Shown: positions 9,666-22,612, numbered from the stretch's first letter. The stretch: DNA of 64,000 nucleotides from Ceratothoa steindachneri (GCA_963969495.1 OZ018326.1:154938306-155002305), one strand, 5' to 3'. A program made the numbers and translations. Notes: generated by a model not told the origin, from the sequence alone.

Positions 9666-11813
9666 ATGTTACGTAACGCACTGAAAATCATGGAAATCAA
9701 CACCAATGGCTGGACGACGAAAGGAATTCTTTACGGAAATTTATTCAGAGAAATTGATGCAGACATCATACTGATCTCAGAACACGGGATCGACACGCGT
9801 AATACAGAAATGAAAATCTGGAACTACGATGTGTTGATCACCAACTTTTCGCAAGAGCGGTACGATGGCGCCGATATTGCAATAAAGAAAGGGATCAAAT
9901 ACAAGCAGATAAGGAACTTATAAGAATCCTACCTCACGATTGAGGTCGAGCTCGACTTAGGAAAGTTCGTCATTGCAACCGGATATCAACCGCCAAAGAG
10001 AGATGTGTTGCCTATTCATACTCTCACTGGCCTATTTGGCAGAAGAGCCCCCACCATACTAATGGGGGATCTAAACGCCAGATGCCGAGAATCCGGTTAC
10101 AGGACCTTCAACGGTATAGGGAGAAGCCTGGACCTGTTGCTGGACAGAAATATTACCCAGCGGATAGGCCCCGACTTCCCCACCTATGTCAGAGAACGAT
10201 GTGCCACAAAGCCAGATATCTGTTTGGTGAATCGTCAGCTACCGTTCAATTACTACCTGGAAACAGTCCAGGTGCCATTTAGTGACCATATAGGGATCCT
10301 ACTCACTATCAATAGGAACCCTATACAAGTCCCAGCAGTAGTCAGGAAGAACTACAGGCGAGCAGACTGGGCACGGTACGCACACCTTCTCGAGGCCTAC
10401 GATCCACCCAACCTGGACAAGGCAATTCTCGAGGAGATTGACGAGGCACTCGATGACCTCAATAACCAAATCATCGACGCAGATAGGGCTTGTATCCCTC
10501 GTTCCGCATATAGGACCATCTCGACCTACTAGTGGACCGAATATATGAAGGAACTATACCGTGAAATGAAGATAATGTATGAATACAACATCGTGAATGC
10601 ATCAGTTCACTCGATGCAAAGAAGTAAAGAAATCAAAGAAGAATTAAACCAGTTGATCCTCGAACAACAGAACAGAAGATGGGATGACGCGATCGAGAGC
10701 CTCGATCACAAAGCAACTCCCAAAGAATTTTGGAAGAAGATCCGAATTCTTAAAGGATCAACTGGAAAGAAGCATAAGATTGAGCTACGGAAAGAAAACG
10801 AAGACATCGAAGAAGAAGAAGAAAAAGTTGAAGAGATATTTCGAAGTTATTGGGAAAAGATCTTCAGTATAACTGAAGAAGAAAATGAAGACTATGACCT
10901 AGAGTTCGAAAGTAACATCATCGACGAGCTAAACGAAGAAATAGACAAGACGCACCCTCATCACCAGGTGGATAGGCAGCGCGACGGAGACGCCGAGATT
11001 ACATAAGAAGAACTACTCGGCGCGCTTCGCTCATTCCAACATACTCTCTACTTGATTTACACCACGGATGTTCCAGTCCCTGTAAGCCCCACTTGCCTCA
11101 ACTTACAATTCGCCGATGATTTCACCCAGATAATCTTTTGTCCATGGAGGAATGCGCCTTTCCAAGCTCGAATGACAGCAGCAGAGATTGAAAACCTTAA
11201 CACCTACGAGGCCCGGTGGAAAATTCGAACCAACCTTGATAAGTTCAAAGTAGTCCCCATAGGCAGGAGACTACTTGATGACGTCAGGGTGGGGGATAGA
11301 CGATATCCCTACACCAATGAATGCAATGTACTCGGCATAAAGATCACCTCAACCGGGTACACAAAGCACGTCCAAGAACGTATCACCAAGGCCACTGCTG
11401 CAGTCAAGACTCTGTATAGGTTCAGAAATCTTCGTCAAAGCAACAGAAAGAAGATCTATAGTGCACTAGTAAGATCGACGTTGCTATACCCCGCCTCCGC
11501 CCTCTCTTGTGTCTCAAAGACACAGAAGAGGAGACTACAAGTGGTGCAGGACAAATGCGCGTACCTAATTACAGGTACACGCAGAATGGAAAGAAGAACA
11601 CAGGAAGAACTGCACTGGGAGGCGGGATTACCCCTCATTAACGTTGTCATCGAAGAACGGACAAGGAATATGCTGGAAAAGGTCAATCGAGAGTTGGACG
11701 AGGAAATCGTACAAATGATTGACCAGAATAAAAGAGCAGTATGTCGCGCCAGATTTCCAAGCTCCGCTGAGATTTTAGCTGGCGGAGCAGAAGTGCCGTT
11801 CTACGCAAGATGA
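9666..11813 (+). pseudogene. Jockey-like ORF2 with endonuclease and internally deleted RT
   Basis: The endonuclease part (about 9690-10310) includes MEINTNGW, ISEHGI, ILMGDLNARCRESG, DICLV and FSDHIGIL. All of ORF2 lies in one frame with TAA 9921-9923, TAG 10530-10532 and TAA 11004-11006. At about 11039 the text jumps from ELLGALRSFQ to TLYLIYTTDV, so the RT fingers and motifs A and B are missing while motif C survives as FADDFTQ. The C-terminal region (ALVRSTLLYPA, then CAYLITGTRR) reaches TGA at 11811-11813. The deletion preserves the frame. Confidence 0.83.
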
Positions 11814-12138
11814 GTTGATTTTGCCCCAAATCAAGACTAAAATACCAACCAAGAAACCAACCGATTTTGACAAAAATTCCCTGATATCGACAAAACCCAT
11901 CAACGAAGACAAAAACTACCGAAGAAGGAAACCTACACAAGAAGATGAAACTCACCAATCAAGAGTACAAAGAAGAAACATAATACACAAACTACACACA
12001 CTACAAATTTACGAAAAAACAAAGACACTAAAACAAACATAGTAAGTTATAATTAACGACTTACCAAAACAACAGCAAACGCGCACAGCATAACCAAATA
12101 CATTAGCAATATGAAGACAAATGGCTTGAACGCCAAAT
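11814..12138 (+). other. 3' UTR of the Jockey-like LINE
   Basis: A-rich noncoding stretch between the ORF2 stop and the (AT)n tract. No gene is seen. Confidence 0.6.
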
Positions 12139-12297
<159 letters not shown>

Positions 12298-12486
12298 AAG
12301 CAAAATGATAAACAACAACGGAACTACAAAACATATAAATTTGAAAGCGATAGGCCTGATCACCAGGCACTAGCATCACTTTGCACCCTACCACACTTCT
12401 TTCTCTTTTCACCACTGGTCTACTTTCCACTGTCTATCCACACACCCTTTCTATCCCCTCACCTGCATACTCTCACATACATACCA

Positions 12487-12502
12487 GTTAAATACATTTA
12501 AG
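12487..12502 (+). repeat. Right target-site duplication of the Jockey-like insertion
   Basis: Partner of 7555-7569. The LINE a2 codons VNTFK are present on both sides of the insertion. Confidence 0.7.
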
Positions 12503-12838
12503 AATAGATTGGACATATATTTGAGGAATATTAGGTGTTAACAATATTAAGTCCTAACTATAAAAGTTATCGTAAAATTAGTAAAGTGTAGGTATTCATC
12601 TTTTCTATAAAAATTCCTGACTGTGAACTTTTATTCTACACATCAGGTATCTTTTCCCAATTTTGAAACCCGAGAAATTCGGGTGGGAGAGGTGGGTGGG
12701 GAAGAGCCTTCAACTTTACTATACTGTCTCTAAAGCTACTATATAGGGTCTTCAAAAAATGGTACCTCCTCGGTATGGACAATATAGTCTTTTGAGGTAC
12801 TACCAATCATTGTAAACTCATTGTAAACCTCCTCAATT
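12488..12838 (+). pseudogene. Last codons and 3' UTR of LINE a2, resumed
   Basis: The codons give [13 protein letters not shown] and a TAA near 12541, the exact continuation of the frame cut at 7569 and homologous to the end of a0. The 3' UTR shares the G-rich block with a0 (12680-12710), then has the terminal hairpin and a tail with two CATTGTAAAC units at 12808-12829. Confidence 0.78.
12762..12800 (+). other. 3'-terminal LINE hairpin (a2)
   Basis: The outer stem is GTACCTC (12762-12768) with GAGGTAC (12794-12800). The inner stem is GGAC (12777-12780) with GTCT (12787-12790) around AATATA. The layout is as in a0 and a1, but the loop differs and one inner pair is G-T. Confidence 0.55.
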
Positions 12839-12880
12839 ATTTTCTTAACTCGAAGTTTTAAAAACACACATCACTTAGCC

Positions 12881-13368
12881 ATGAATAGTCAAGCCACGAC
12901 GTTTACCTCAACTCCCTCCACCACGCTAGCGAGCCAGGCCTCCTCAACTTTCATGACCACATGTGCGTCACCCGTGGCTATTAGTCATCCTGCAGCTATA
13001 AACCAGGATGTCAGCGCCCGAGGTACCAACCACACTGCAATCAATCTTCCCGCTTTCGATACGACTGATCCGATCTCGTGGTCCGAATCATGCGAGGTTT
13101 TAATGGCACATGAAGCTACGAGTATAACCGAGCAAACTTAAGGGAACTACTAAATACTCAACAAATGGATGATAGGCGTCACATGCGGTTCCTTGAGCAT
13201 CTCAAAGAATTAATCAGGGCAGAGGGCGCTCACTCAGAGCTTTTCGACTCGTTCCTAACGGAGATTTTTATGCGTGGGATCCCTGACCACATTAGTCCCC
13301 TCATGATGATTGGTGAGCACAAGATCACGAATGAAATCGCCAAAGCAGCAGAGATAATTAGAACATAA
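12881..13368 (+). pseudogene. GYP1 gag fragment
   Basis: ATG at 12881, then LPAFDTTDPISWSES, the start of a Gypsy-type gag (compare LPxFDxxNPxxWW in GYP2 near 27530). The middle of the protein is missing. A frameshift near 13125 leads to NLRELLNTQQMDDRRHMRFL and IFMRGIPDHI, homologous to MGDRRPTHFLDHL and IVMRAMADQI of GYP2. The frame is then cut at AAEIIR by CR1-b at 13369. No 5' LTR is visible: the 3' end of LINE a2 abuts at 12838. Confidence 0.72.
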
Positions 13369-13384
13369 GAACATAAGAAAAGAA

Positions 13385-13427
13385 GGAGACTGCAAAAGAC
13401 CATTCATGGCCTACACTTGGCAGCTCC
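13385..13427 (-). other. 3'-terminal LINE hairpin (CR1-b)
   Basis: On the minus strand GGAG and CTGC (13420-13427) pair with GCAG and CTCC (13385-13393). Inside, GGCC and GGTC flank an ATGAAT loop. It is followed by the repeated octamer tail, as at the ends of a0, a1 and a2. Confidence 0.55.
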
Positions 13428-13626
13428 TGTTCCAGTCAACACACAAAAGATTTCTTACCAGAGAAAAGTCATCAACATTGTCACTCTTTACAGGAGTTCG
13501 TCAGATCTAATCTACAATATACATAAAATGCATCTAGAGGATTATATCCATTCATGCAACCCCCAAATATAATCTCCCCACTCCTTAGAAAAATATATAC
13601 ATATGTACATAAAAAAGAAAAAAAAG

Positions 13627-16555
13627 TCAGTCCCATCTAGCAGCTTCATCCATATATTTATCTAATCTATTCTTAAAACTACCCAGAGAGGAGGCTTCTA
13701 TCACATGTCTAGTGAGCCTATTCCATTCATCTACCACACGATTTGTAAACCAATTCCTCCCAATCTCCTTCCTAAACCTATACTTATCAAGCTTAAACCC
13801 ATTGCTACGTGTCCTGTCATGTTCACTAAGTATAAGAACCTTACCCAGATCCCCTTTATTATATCCTTTTACCCATTTGAAGACTTCAATCAATTCCCCT
13901 CTGACTCTTCTCCTTTCCAATGTATGTAGATTTAGTTTTCTGAGCCTTTCACCATAGGGTAAGTTCCTTAGCCCACCAATCATCTTTGTCATCCTTCTCT
14001 ACACAGACTCAAGCAAATCAATATCCTTCCTATAATATGGTGACCAAAATTGTACTGCATAGTCTAGATGAAGCCTAACTAGCGCCAGATACAGTTTTAG
14101 AATGACTTCAGCACTCTTATTGCTTACACTCCTCCTAATGAATCCCAATATACTATTAGCTCTATTCTTAGCATTTAGGCATTGCTTTCTAGGACGAAGG
14201 TCTAAACTTACCAAAATACCCAAGTCCCTCTCACAATCGGTCCTCCCTAAAATTCTGCCATTTAATTTATAACTATTCAGTGGATTATTTCTATCTATAC
14301 TAAGTACACTACATTTGTCTATGTTAAACTTCATTTGCCATTTCTCGGCCCAATTGGACAGAATGGTCAATTCCTCCTGCATTACAACAGCATCAGAATC
14401 AGCCCTAATAGCCCTACCTAGCTTAGTATCATCAACAAATTTACTCAGGTCACTACTTATACCTATGTCAAGATCATTAATATAAATTAAGAATAGCAAG
14501 GGACCCAAAACAGATCCTTGCGGAACTCCACTGCTAACACACCCCCACTCAGATTTAACTCCATCTATACTAACTCTTTGCTGTCTGTCACCAAGCCCTG
14601 ACTAAATCCACCTAAATATACTGCCATCGATCCCGTGTGCTTTAACTTTCCTCAGAAGTCGTCAGTGTGGCACTCGATCAAAAGCCTTACTAAAGTCCAA
14701 GTATAAAATATCATAGTTTTCATCATTATCTGCTGCTTCATACACCTTACTTTAAAAAGACAGCAAATTCGTCAGACAGGATTTACCCTTACTAAAGCCA
14801 TGCTGTGATTCTTTTATCAACTTATGCTTATCCAAGTGATCTCTAATATTCCTTGCTATAATAGATTCCATCATTTTCCCTACCACTGATGTCAAACTTA
14901 CTGGTCTGTAATTAGACATATTTGTTGTATCCCCTTTCTTAAATATAGCTATCACATTGGCTTTCTTCCATGCCACTGGCACAATGCCACTCTCCAATGA
15001 TTTTCTAAAGATGCATGCTAGGGGCTCACTTAACACATCCTTACATTCTTTCAAAATTCTAGGAAAGACCTCATCAGGACCGGGTGCTTTACTATTTTTG
15101 ATTTTATCAATTTCCTTTGTCACTATCTCCTATGTGATCAAGATATCCTTTAATTTCTCTTCATCATTACCCCGAAAGATCATTGACACCTCGGGTATAT
15201 TTAGAGTATCCTCCTGTGTAAATACTGAGAGAAAAAAGTCATTTAGCATTCCAGCTATTGAGTCCTTATCACTCACTAATTCTATATTGGAATCTATAAG
15301 TGGGCCTATTTTATCTCTAACCTTAGTTTTGTATAATTGATAAAAACTTTTAGGATCTTCCTTTGCCCTATTTGCCACTTTAATTTCATAATTTCTCCTT
15401 GCTACTCTAACTAACTTTTTAACATCTCTTGCTATATCTCTGCCTTAAGTGATCCTCTCCATTTTTTATTTTCCTATAAATGCCCTTTTTAATGCCAATA
15501 TAATGCTTAATTTTATCTGTCATCCATTTTGGGTCATTATTTTTAGTCCTAATCTCCTTATATGGAATGTTAATCATCTGACCTGTAATTATTTGCTCAA
15601 TTATTCTTTCATACTCCTCTTCAATTGTAATCTCTTCCTCCTGGTGATTATTGTCTCCACTAACTGATATCATTGAATCTATTCCTGAATTGATTTCATT
15701 GCCTGGTTTCTGTACAACTGCCTCCAGGTAAGTCCTTAGCCCATTATAATTTGCTCTTCTAAAGTCAGGAATTTTAACATTGTTCATGCTACTATCAATA
15801 CCATTCCATTTCATCTTGAATCTAATTTCACAATGGTCACTATTACCCAAATTTCCTCCAATCTCAGTATCCTTAATAACTTCTTCCCTATTTGTCAGAA
15901 CTAAATCCAGTATATTATTACCTCTAGTGGGTTCGTTAATAATCTGCCTCAGAAAATTATCTTGGACAACATTCAAAAATTCCTCAGCCTCCTGATCACC
16001 CACAAGAGCTTCCCAGTCTATATTTCTGTAATTAAAATCGCCCATTATACACACATGCTTACTTCTACATGCCCGTTCAATCTCCTGCCACAGAAGATTT
16101 GAAGCTTCCTTACTAAGATTTGGTGGTCTGTATAATAATCCTATGACAAGCTTGTTTTTACCTTCCTTTACATTTAGCCATAATGACTCTGTGTTATCAT
16201 CTAATTTAATTGTACTGTTTACACAACACTGGAGATTATCTTTAATATAAATAATAACCCCTCCTCCTCTCTTCCTATTCCTATCTGCATGGAACATGTT
16301 AAAGCCCTCAATCTCAACCTCAGGTTTAAAGTGATTTCCTGCCAAATCAAGCCATGACTCTGTTATCGAAATTATATCAAAATTCTCTTCACTCGCTAAC
16401 GCTCTTAAGAGATCATCTATCTTATTCCTTATACTCCGAACATTTGTGTAGTATATTTTTAAAGTTTTTTTATTATTCCCATCTTCATTGCATTGTGCTT
16501 TTCTATTCCTAGTTATCTGCTCATTCACTTGTGCATTAGTCCCCCTATAACGCAT
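13627..16555 (-). pseudogene. CR1-b ORF2 (endonuclease-reverse transcriptase), broken
   Basis: ATG at 16555. The endonuclease (about 16450-15790) shows SITESWLD, IMGDFN, a DLVLT segment and NSDH. The RT shows SKAPGPDEVFP, YRPVSLTS, QHGFSKGKSCLTN, LYLDFSKAFDRVPH, SGVPQGSVLG and FVDDTKLG. The C-terminal tail is SFKNRLDKYMDEA. Breaks: a frameshift near 15425, TAG at 15130-15132, a frameshift near 14750, two stops between about 14580 and 14670 and TAG at 13993-13995. Motif C reads FVDD rather than the usual FADD or YADD; both Asp remain. Confidence 0.85.
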
Positions 16556-16684
16556 CAGTATGCCCTCTCCCCTAGCTATTCCTCTATCTCTGCATCCCTT
16601 CCATTTCCTACACCTGCCCTGTATTCCTGTTATTCCCTTACCTCTAACAGCTTCTAGTTTACCACCCGTAAGGACCTAATCACA

Positions 16685-17674
16685 CTATCCAGCTCCCCCC
16701 CATAGAACCTCAATACCTGCCCGACTAAGATGGAGCCCATCCATCGCATACAAACTTCTATTCCCGTAAAACCCTCCCCAGACATCTACAAACACCAATC
16801 CTAACTCCTCACACAGTCCTTTCACAAATTCATTCAAACTAATTGCACGCGACAACCATTCTACCCCCACATCCAATCTCGGAAGCACAGCAGAAACAAC
16901 ACCTTTTACCCTGCTTTTACTCATCCTTTCAACTAACCTTTTATACTGCTCACGTAACTCACATGTACCCACCTTCTTTACATCATTCACTCCCACATGC
17001 GTAATCACAACTGCACCCCTCTCACACCCAGAAACCAGCCTATCATACCTCTCACAAACATCACTTACACCAGCACCCGGCAGACAAACTCTCATTCCCT
17101 TCCACTTGCTATCACTCAACTTCCTATCTAAATACTTAATCTGAGAGTCACCCATCACTAGCACCTCAGTCATTCTCCTATTTTGTCTTGGCCTAACATT
17201 ACCCTCCCTCCTGCTCTCAGTCACACTACCACCCATCCTGCTTTCATCCACAATCACAGCAGGCAAATCACTTTCACACTCTTCCTCTCTCAGGACATTG
17301 AATCTGTTAGTCAACCTAACAGGTTCTATGTCCCTCTCATTCACACACCTAACCTGTCCTAACTCATCTATCCTATCCATTTTCACCCACCATTCATCAT
17401 CACTCACAACTTCCACACTGTTCCCAGTCCTAGCCCTATCTTCTACCCTCTTAGCAATAATCTCACCCTTCAATCGCACACTTGCATCTCTTCTCACCTC
17501 AAACACCAAATCATTCAACCTCTTACATTCCCCACTCAACCTCCTAACCTGCCCTTCCAGAAAACACACACGACATTTAGTTACATTCACTCTCCTTTCA
17601 ACTCCACATGCATCACACACCACATACACACTACTTTCAAACGGCATGCTCTCACCATCTATACAAACAGCCAT
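16685..17674 (-). CDS. CR1-b ORF1 protein with Cys motif and SGNH esterase
   Basis: Intact 329-residue frame from ATG at 17674 to TAG at 16685. The N-terminus has a Cys-rich motif (CDACGVERRVNVTKCRVC, residues about 20-37), then a helical stretch likely to coil. The SGNH domain spans about 168-325: MGDSQ (nucleophile Ser), CLPGAG, GVND and DGLHLS. It is the same plan as 1551-2765 but with little sequence identity. It lies 129 bases upstream of the ORF2 ATG. ORF1 is intact while ORF2 is not. Confidence 0.87.
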   Translation of the reverse strand: MAVCIDGESMPFESSVYVVCDACGVERRVNVTKCRVCFLEGQVRRLSGECKRLNDLVFEVRRDASVRLKGEIIAKRVEDRARTGNSVEVVSDDEWWVKMDRIDELGQVRCVNERDIEPVRLTNRFNVLREEECESDLPAVIVDESRMGGSVTESRREGNVRPRQNRRMTEVLVMGDSQIKYLDRKLSDSKWKGMRVCLPGAGVSDVCERYDRLVSGCERGAVVITHVGVNDVKKVGTCELREQYKRLVERMSKSRVKGVVSAVLPRLDVGVEWLSRAISLNEFVKGLCEELGLVFVDVWGGFYGNRSLYAMDGLHLSRAGIEVLWGGAG

Positions 17675-17699
17675 ACTCTCAGAAATTTACTAAGGAAAA

Positions 17700-17940
17700 A
17701 GTTAACACTCATCCCAAAAGATTTTTGCTCAGGATTGCTGCCAGTTATCTTCCCCAAAAGTATTAATCACTAATGTATTTATTGCACAGTGATTGATGTA
17801 TTAAATAAATACAAGAAAAACTACACCCCCAAATCAGTATTATATCCCAATCTTACAATGGGAATCAGGAGCTTCCTGTAAGACAACCTTCCAGAAAAAA
17901 GCCCTACAATGTCCCATTCCTCCCTCTAATCCATCTATTT
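17700..17940 (-). other. 5' UTR of CR1-b
   Basis: Noncoding stretch upstream of the ORF1 ATG. It ends near 17940, where GYP1-like sequence resumes. No gene is seen. Confidence 0.5.
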
Positions 17941-18499
17941 CACAGGTTCGGTTACCAACGACGCCTTCTGGCAATAGGGCGGACCCGTGTCACGCTTCCT
18001 TTTCACATTCATCACCAGACTTGGCTGCCGCTTTGTAGAGAATATAAAAAGAGCTGCCAAAACTAAAACTCCAATGTGGGACCGAGCGACTGCACGGTCA
18101 CAAGGGTGAACGGAGCGACAGGTTCCCTTCGTCCTCCCGAAGACGAAACCAACGAGGGCATTCCAACACAAGAGGTGAGGCACATCATCCCCCTGCTCAT
18201 TCTTCCGCCTATCCCTCTACTCCTAATTTCTCTCACTATCAAACTAGGAGTCTATGCTGGACCACGAGCAATATGGTAGCGAAGATGTACACTGTACACA
18301 GCCTTGCTAATCCTACTTATCATCCTATTCTTATTCTCAATCAAATGCTCGAACTTCATAAATTCGTCCTTCTAATTATAATGTTACTTTCATCCGACCA
18401 ACTAATTGGTGCTGGCACCACAACAAATATAATGAATGCTCCAACTCACTCTTCTCATTCTAATTCAAATTCTTCGACTAATTTAAACTGAGAACGCAA
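17941..18499 (+). pseudogene. GYP1 gag C-terminal part, degraded
   Basis: From about 18130 the sequence around PEDETNEGIPTQEV aligns in nucleotides with the GYP2 gag segment near 26700-26760 (reverse strand). The AT-rich part after 18200 corresponds to the stretch before the protease in GYP2. No frame is open throughout. Confidence 0.5.
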
Positions 18500-21400
18500 G
18501 TGATCAATGAGTCTATCACCTCTGCCGTTCCTTCATCTCAGGTCGATCCACCATTTTTCATTTATGACCAATTCTCTGGTTTCTCATATTTAGTTGACAC
18601 TGGTGCTCAATGTAGTGTTATTCCAGCGTCTCTGGACGATAAAGCTTGTTCCTCCTCTGATATTGCCATTAAAGCCGCCAATTCCTCTGATATAAGGACT
18701 TATGGAAGGCGCATCCTTCAGTGGGCTCTCGGCCTCCGTAGAGTTTTTCGATGGACCTTTATTGTTGCCGAGGTCGACGTTCCTATTCTGGGTCTCGAAT
18801 TTCTCTCTGCCCACGACCCTTTGGTCGACTCTCGTAACCTCAAGCTTATCGATCGAACTACGATACTCACAGTTTCGGGTTCATGTTTCCCGTCGTAGAG
18901 TTCTCTCTATCAAGTTTCCTTCAGCCAATCCACAGTTTCAGCGCCTTTTACAGGAATTTTTAGCATACCATTCTCTAAGGACAGGCCTATTAAACACAGT
19001 GTGGTTCACTGGATAGAGACGACTGGAGGGCATATATTTTCCCGCCTGTGTCGATTATCCCCAGATAAACTCGCCTTAATGAAGCAGGAGTTCACCTTCA
19101 TGGTGGAAGCTGGCATTGCTAGCCCCTCTATTTTTCCTTGGGCCTCTCGGCTTCCTATTGTACCCAAATCTATCCCCGGTGAGTATAGAGCTGAAGGAGA
19201 TTACAGGCGGCTCAATACCTATAATATCCCTGATAGATATCCTTTGCCTTATCTGTCCGATTTCAATTCTGCTCTTTTCGGTTGTTCAATCTTTTCTCGA
19301 CTCGATCTGGTTCGTGCATTTAACCAGATCCCTATTCATCCAGATGACATCCCAAAGACGGCTATCACCACGCCATTTGATTCCTTCATCATGAACAGTA
19401 CGCTTTATGGTCTTCGTAACAGTGGTCAGACCTTCCAGCGTTTTATGAATCAGGTTCTGAGAGGTCTGCCTTTCGTCTTCTGCTACATGGACGACTTTCT
19501 GATAGCGTCTTCGTCTTTAGAGGAGCATCTGTCTCAACTTCATCAGGTTTTCGCTCGACTTGAAGAGTACGGTATCGTACTCAACTCCTCCAAGTGTCTT
19601 TTTAGGGGCCCCCAATTCTGTTTTTTGGGTCACTATGTATCGAGTACAGGGATTAGCCCACTCGAAGATAAAGTTACCGTAATGCGCAACTTTTCTCGAC
19701 ACACATCACACAAGCAACTTAGGCGTTTCTGTGGCATGGTTAATTTCTACCACAGATTCATATTTAATTACGCTAAGGTCATGCAACCTATTAACTTTCT
19801 GCTCAAAAAGACCAAAAAGAACTCTTCTCTTGAATAGTCTGCTGAAGCGGGCGATTCGTTCTCTCGAACCAAAGAGTCTATTGCCCGAGCTGCGGAATTG
19901 GCTCATCCTTCTCCAAGAGCCCCCATCAGCGTTGCCTCCAACGCATCTTCAGCCCACGTAGGTACAACATTGCAGCATAAAGTTGGTGACCAATGGCAAC
20001 CTCTTGCTTTCTTCTCTCACTCAGACTCTCGAAAGAGGTATAGTACGTTCTCTCGAGAGTTCCTCGGAATATACCTAGCAATCCGTCACTGACGAAAATA
20101 AGTGGAAGGAGGTGACTTTACGATTTTTACGGACCATAAGCCTTTGGCTGGGGCTTGTTCTTCTCGTAATACTTCATCAGTACACACTACAGTTGACACT
20201 TGTCATCTTGACTTCATCCTGCAGTTGACGAACGATATTCGCTATGTTCCTTGTTCTTCAAACGTCGTACCAGACGCGCGCTCTCGCATTTCATCGATTT
20301 TGGGCACGTAACTCTCTTACATTGCGCTCATCGATTATGCGGAAATAGTGCTTGCCAAGGAACAAGGTGAAGACACGCGAACGCTGCGTCACTCTTCTCA
20401 ACTGGTCGTTCGTGAGATCAATTTGCCGGACAATCCTTCCGGGCGCATCCTAGTTGACTACTCATTACCTGACTATCCTCGTCCTCTCGCTTACCGTTGG
20501 CACATTTTCGACCAAATTCACGGTCTCTCTCATCCTGGTATAGATGCCCAACGCTTCGTTTGGCCAGGTATGAATACCGACGTGGCAAAAATGACTCGCT
20601 TATGCCTGACATGCCAGCGCGCCAAAGTCTATCGCTACACAAAAGCTCCTCTGGTCTCTTTTCCTCTTCCTACGTCGCGTTTTGCCGCCGTTCACGTCGA
20701 TCTAATAGTTTTTCTTCCTTACTCTCGTGGTTGCAATTATCCTTCACCATGATCGATCGTTTTACTCGTTGGCCAGAGGCAGTTCCTATCTCGGACATCA
20801 GAGATTCCACAGTCTCTCGAGCCTTCGCCTCAACATGGGTTACTCGTTTTGGTGTTCCCTCAACGATCATGACATCCTGGCAGACAATTTGAATCTTACC
20901 AATGGGATACACTCATGGCAGTGCTTGGCTCCCTTCGTCTACGTACCACTAGCAACCACCCCCAAATTAACGCCAAAGTGGAGTGGTTGCATAATACCAT
21001 CAAGGCAAGCTTACGCTCCCCCGATCCAAACATTACTTGGGTGGACAAGATACCCTTGGTTCTCTTGGTTATTCGTTCATCTTTGAAAGATGACTTGGCC
21101 TGCTCGCCGGCGGAACTCGTCTACGGTACTCAACTTCGTTTTCCTGGTCAATTCTTTTCTTTTTCTGACTGACCTTTACCTCTTCAACTCAATCCTGCTT
21201 CTTGGGTACACAATTTTTTACGGGTAATGGCTGAGGTTAAGCCTACCGCCCCTAGAGTACCTGCTAATCAGAGACCTTTCGTGCCGAAAGAGATGTCAAC
21301 TTGTTCTCATGTCTTTCTCCGTCGCGATTCTACTCGCTCCCCATTGCAACCCGTTCATGATGGATCCTTTCTCGTCATCTCCATTAAGCGAAAATTCTAT

Positions 21401-21890
21401 GTACTGCAGTTTGGCGGCAAGTATGATACTGTTTCTCTGAATCGCTTGAAACCTGCCTTTATTGATGATGATCATTCTGAGCAGTCCTCATCTTCCTCTT
21501 CTATTATCTTTGATAATGTTCCAGTAATTCTCTTACCTCATCATCATCTAAGCTCAAACTCAATCTCCTCTACCTTGCCCATATCTCCATCTCCTTCCCA
21601 ATTGCTGCTGCCTCCTCTTTTTTAGCAAAAAACCTCGTCGTCAGAGCTGTCCAATCAAGAGACCATCCCTCTACCTCTGGTCACCTGGCAACAAGCAAGG
21701 CAGGCACAGAGCGTCTTGCTATCGCCAGACGCTAGCTCGGGAAACAACCAAAACGGATCACCATCAATCCGACCACTCTTGCTAGTGACAGTGTCTCGCC
21801 TGCATTTTGTGCCATTCTCAGCAATCGTAGCCAGCCTACCGGCGTCATCATACGGTATGGTCGCATTGTCAGAAGGTCTATGAGATATCT
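18500..21890 (+). pseudogene. GYP1 pol (protease-RT-RNase H-integrase), broken
   Basis: The protease has YLVDTGAQCSVIPAS and PILGLEFL (18580-18805). The RT (about 19090-19560) has IPDRYPLPYLSDF, SRLDLVRAFNQIPIH and YMDDFLIAS. RNase H starts near 19920, with a TDHKPLAG segment near 20130. The integrase has a zinc region with [10 protein letters not shown], then [21 protein letters not shown] and the NAKVEWLHNTIKASLR region, followed by a GPF-type segment (LQPVHDGSFLVI) and a C-terminus of RYGRIVRRSMRYLD near 21870. Breaks include TAG 18896-18898, TAG about 19836, several stops at 20090-20310 and frameshifts in the integrase. Gene order is that of Ty3/Gypsy elements. Confidence 0.85.
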
Positions 21891-21952
21891 GGATTAGCGT
21901 AATATTTTTTGTAACGGGGTGGGTAACTCTCTTGAGAGGAGGGGGGTATTGT

Positions 21953-22391
21953 AGCAGCTGACATCATTGCGAGCTCATACAAAGTTCGTAAAGAGGCAGT
22001 TGTTAATTTCCCGTCTGAGAAAATTATGCATCTCGCCCCAAAATACATGTTTGTACGATCTTTGATACCAATACGGATACCTCAAAATCAAAGTATGACT
22101 TCTCCCAACTACCAAAGAATCAAAATCTTTGTACAACTCAATTCGATATTAACCAATCAGAATAGACATATCCGTTTCCCGAGTTCACAGCTCATTTTAA
22201 CGTATACTTTTATCTCATCGGCGCTCCAGAAAAGGTGAGTAAAAATTAATTCCCTAATCATCAGTGTATATAAATGTGTAAAAATATGCAAAGTGTAATT
22301 CCTTCCCTTTTTTTCCTTTGAATTCCAGTTCCCCTGATATTATAACTTCAAAAATGTCGTGGCTGTACTATACTATATTTTATATAATTTC

Positions 22392-22394
<3 letters not shown>
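21953..22394 (+). repeat. Probable start of the GYP1 3' LTR
   Basis: A purine run (AGGAGGGGGG, 21938-21948) looks like a polypurine tract and is followed by TGTAGCAGCTGACATC, a plausible LTR start. No second copy was found, because the 5' end of GYP1 is missing, so the LTR identity is inferred from position. Confidence 0.45.

Positions 22395-22475
<81 letters not shown>
22395..22475. repeat. (AT)n microsatellite
   Basis: About 40 AT units inside AT-rich noncoding DNA. Confidence 0.96.
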
Positions 22476-22476
<1 letters not shown>

Positions 22477-22610
22477 CCTAGGATGTGGCTTAGCTTAGTT
22501 CGTGACTATACTTTATTTAAACCATATTTTATATCTTATTCACTCTATAATATCCACCTTATAAAGCTTATTCCTCTTATTATAATCATCGGCCATTTCC
22601 CTATATTCAA

Positions 22611-22612
<2 letters not shown>

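Larger units (their letters stand above)
13369..17940 (-). mobile_element. CR1-like LINE (CR1-b) inserted in GYP1 gag
   Basis: Minus-strand element with a tail of ACATAAGA units at its 3' end (13369-13385), terminal hairpin, broken ORF2, intact ORF1 and a 5' UTR reaching about 17940. The 5' border is approximate. It separates GYP1 gag from the rest of GYP1. No target duplication could be fixed because the right border is uncertain. Confidence 0.8.

Noticed and set aside
13705..16000. Plus-strand ORFs across CR1-b
   Set aside because: Antisense shadows of the minus-strand ORF2.
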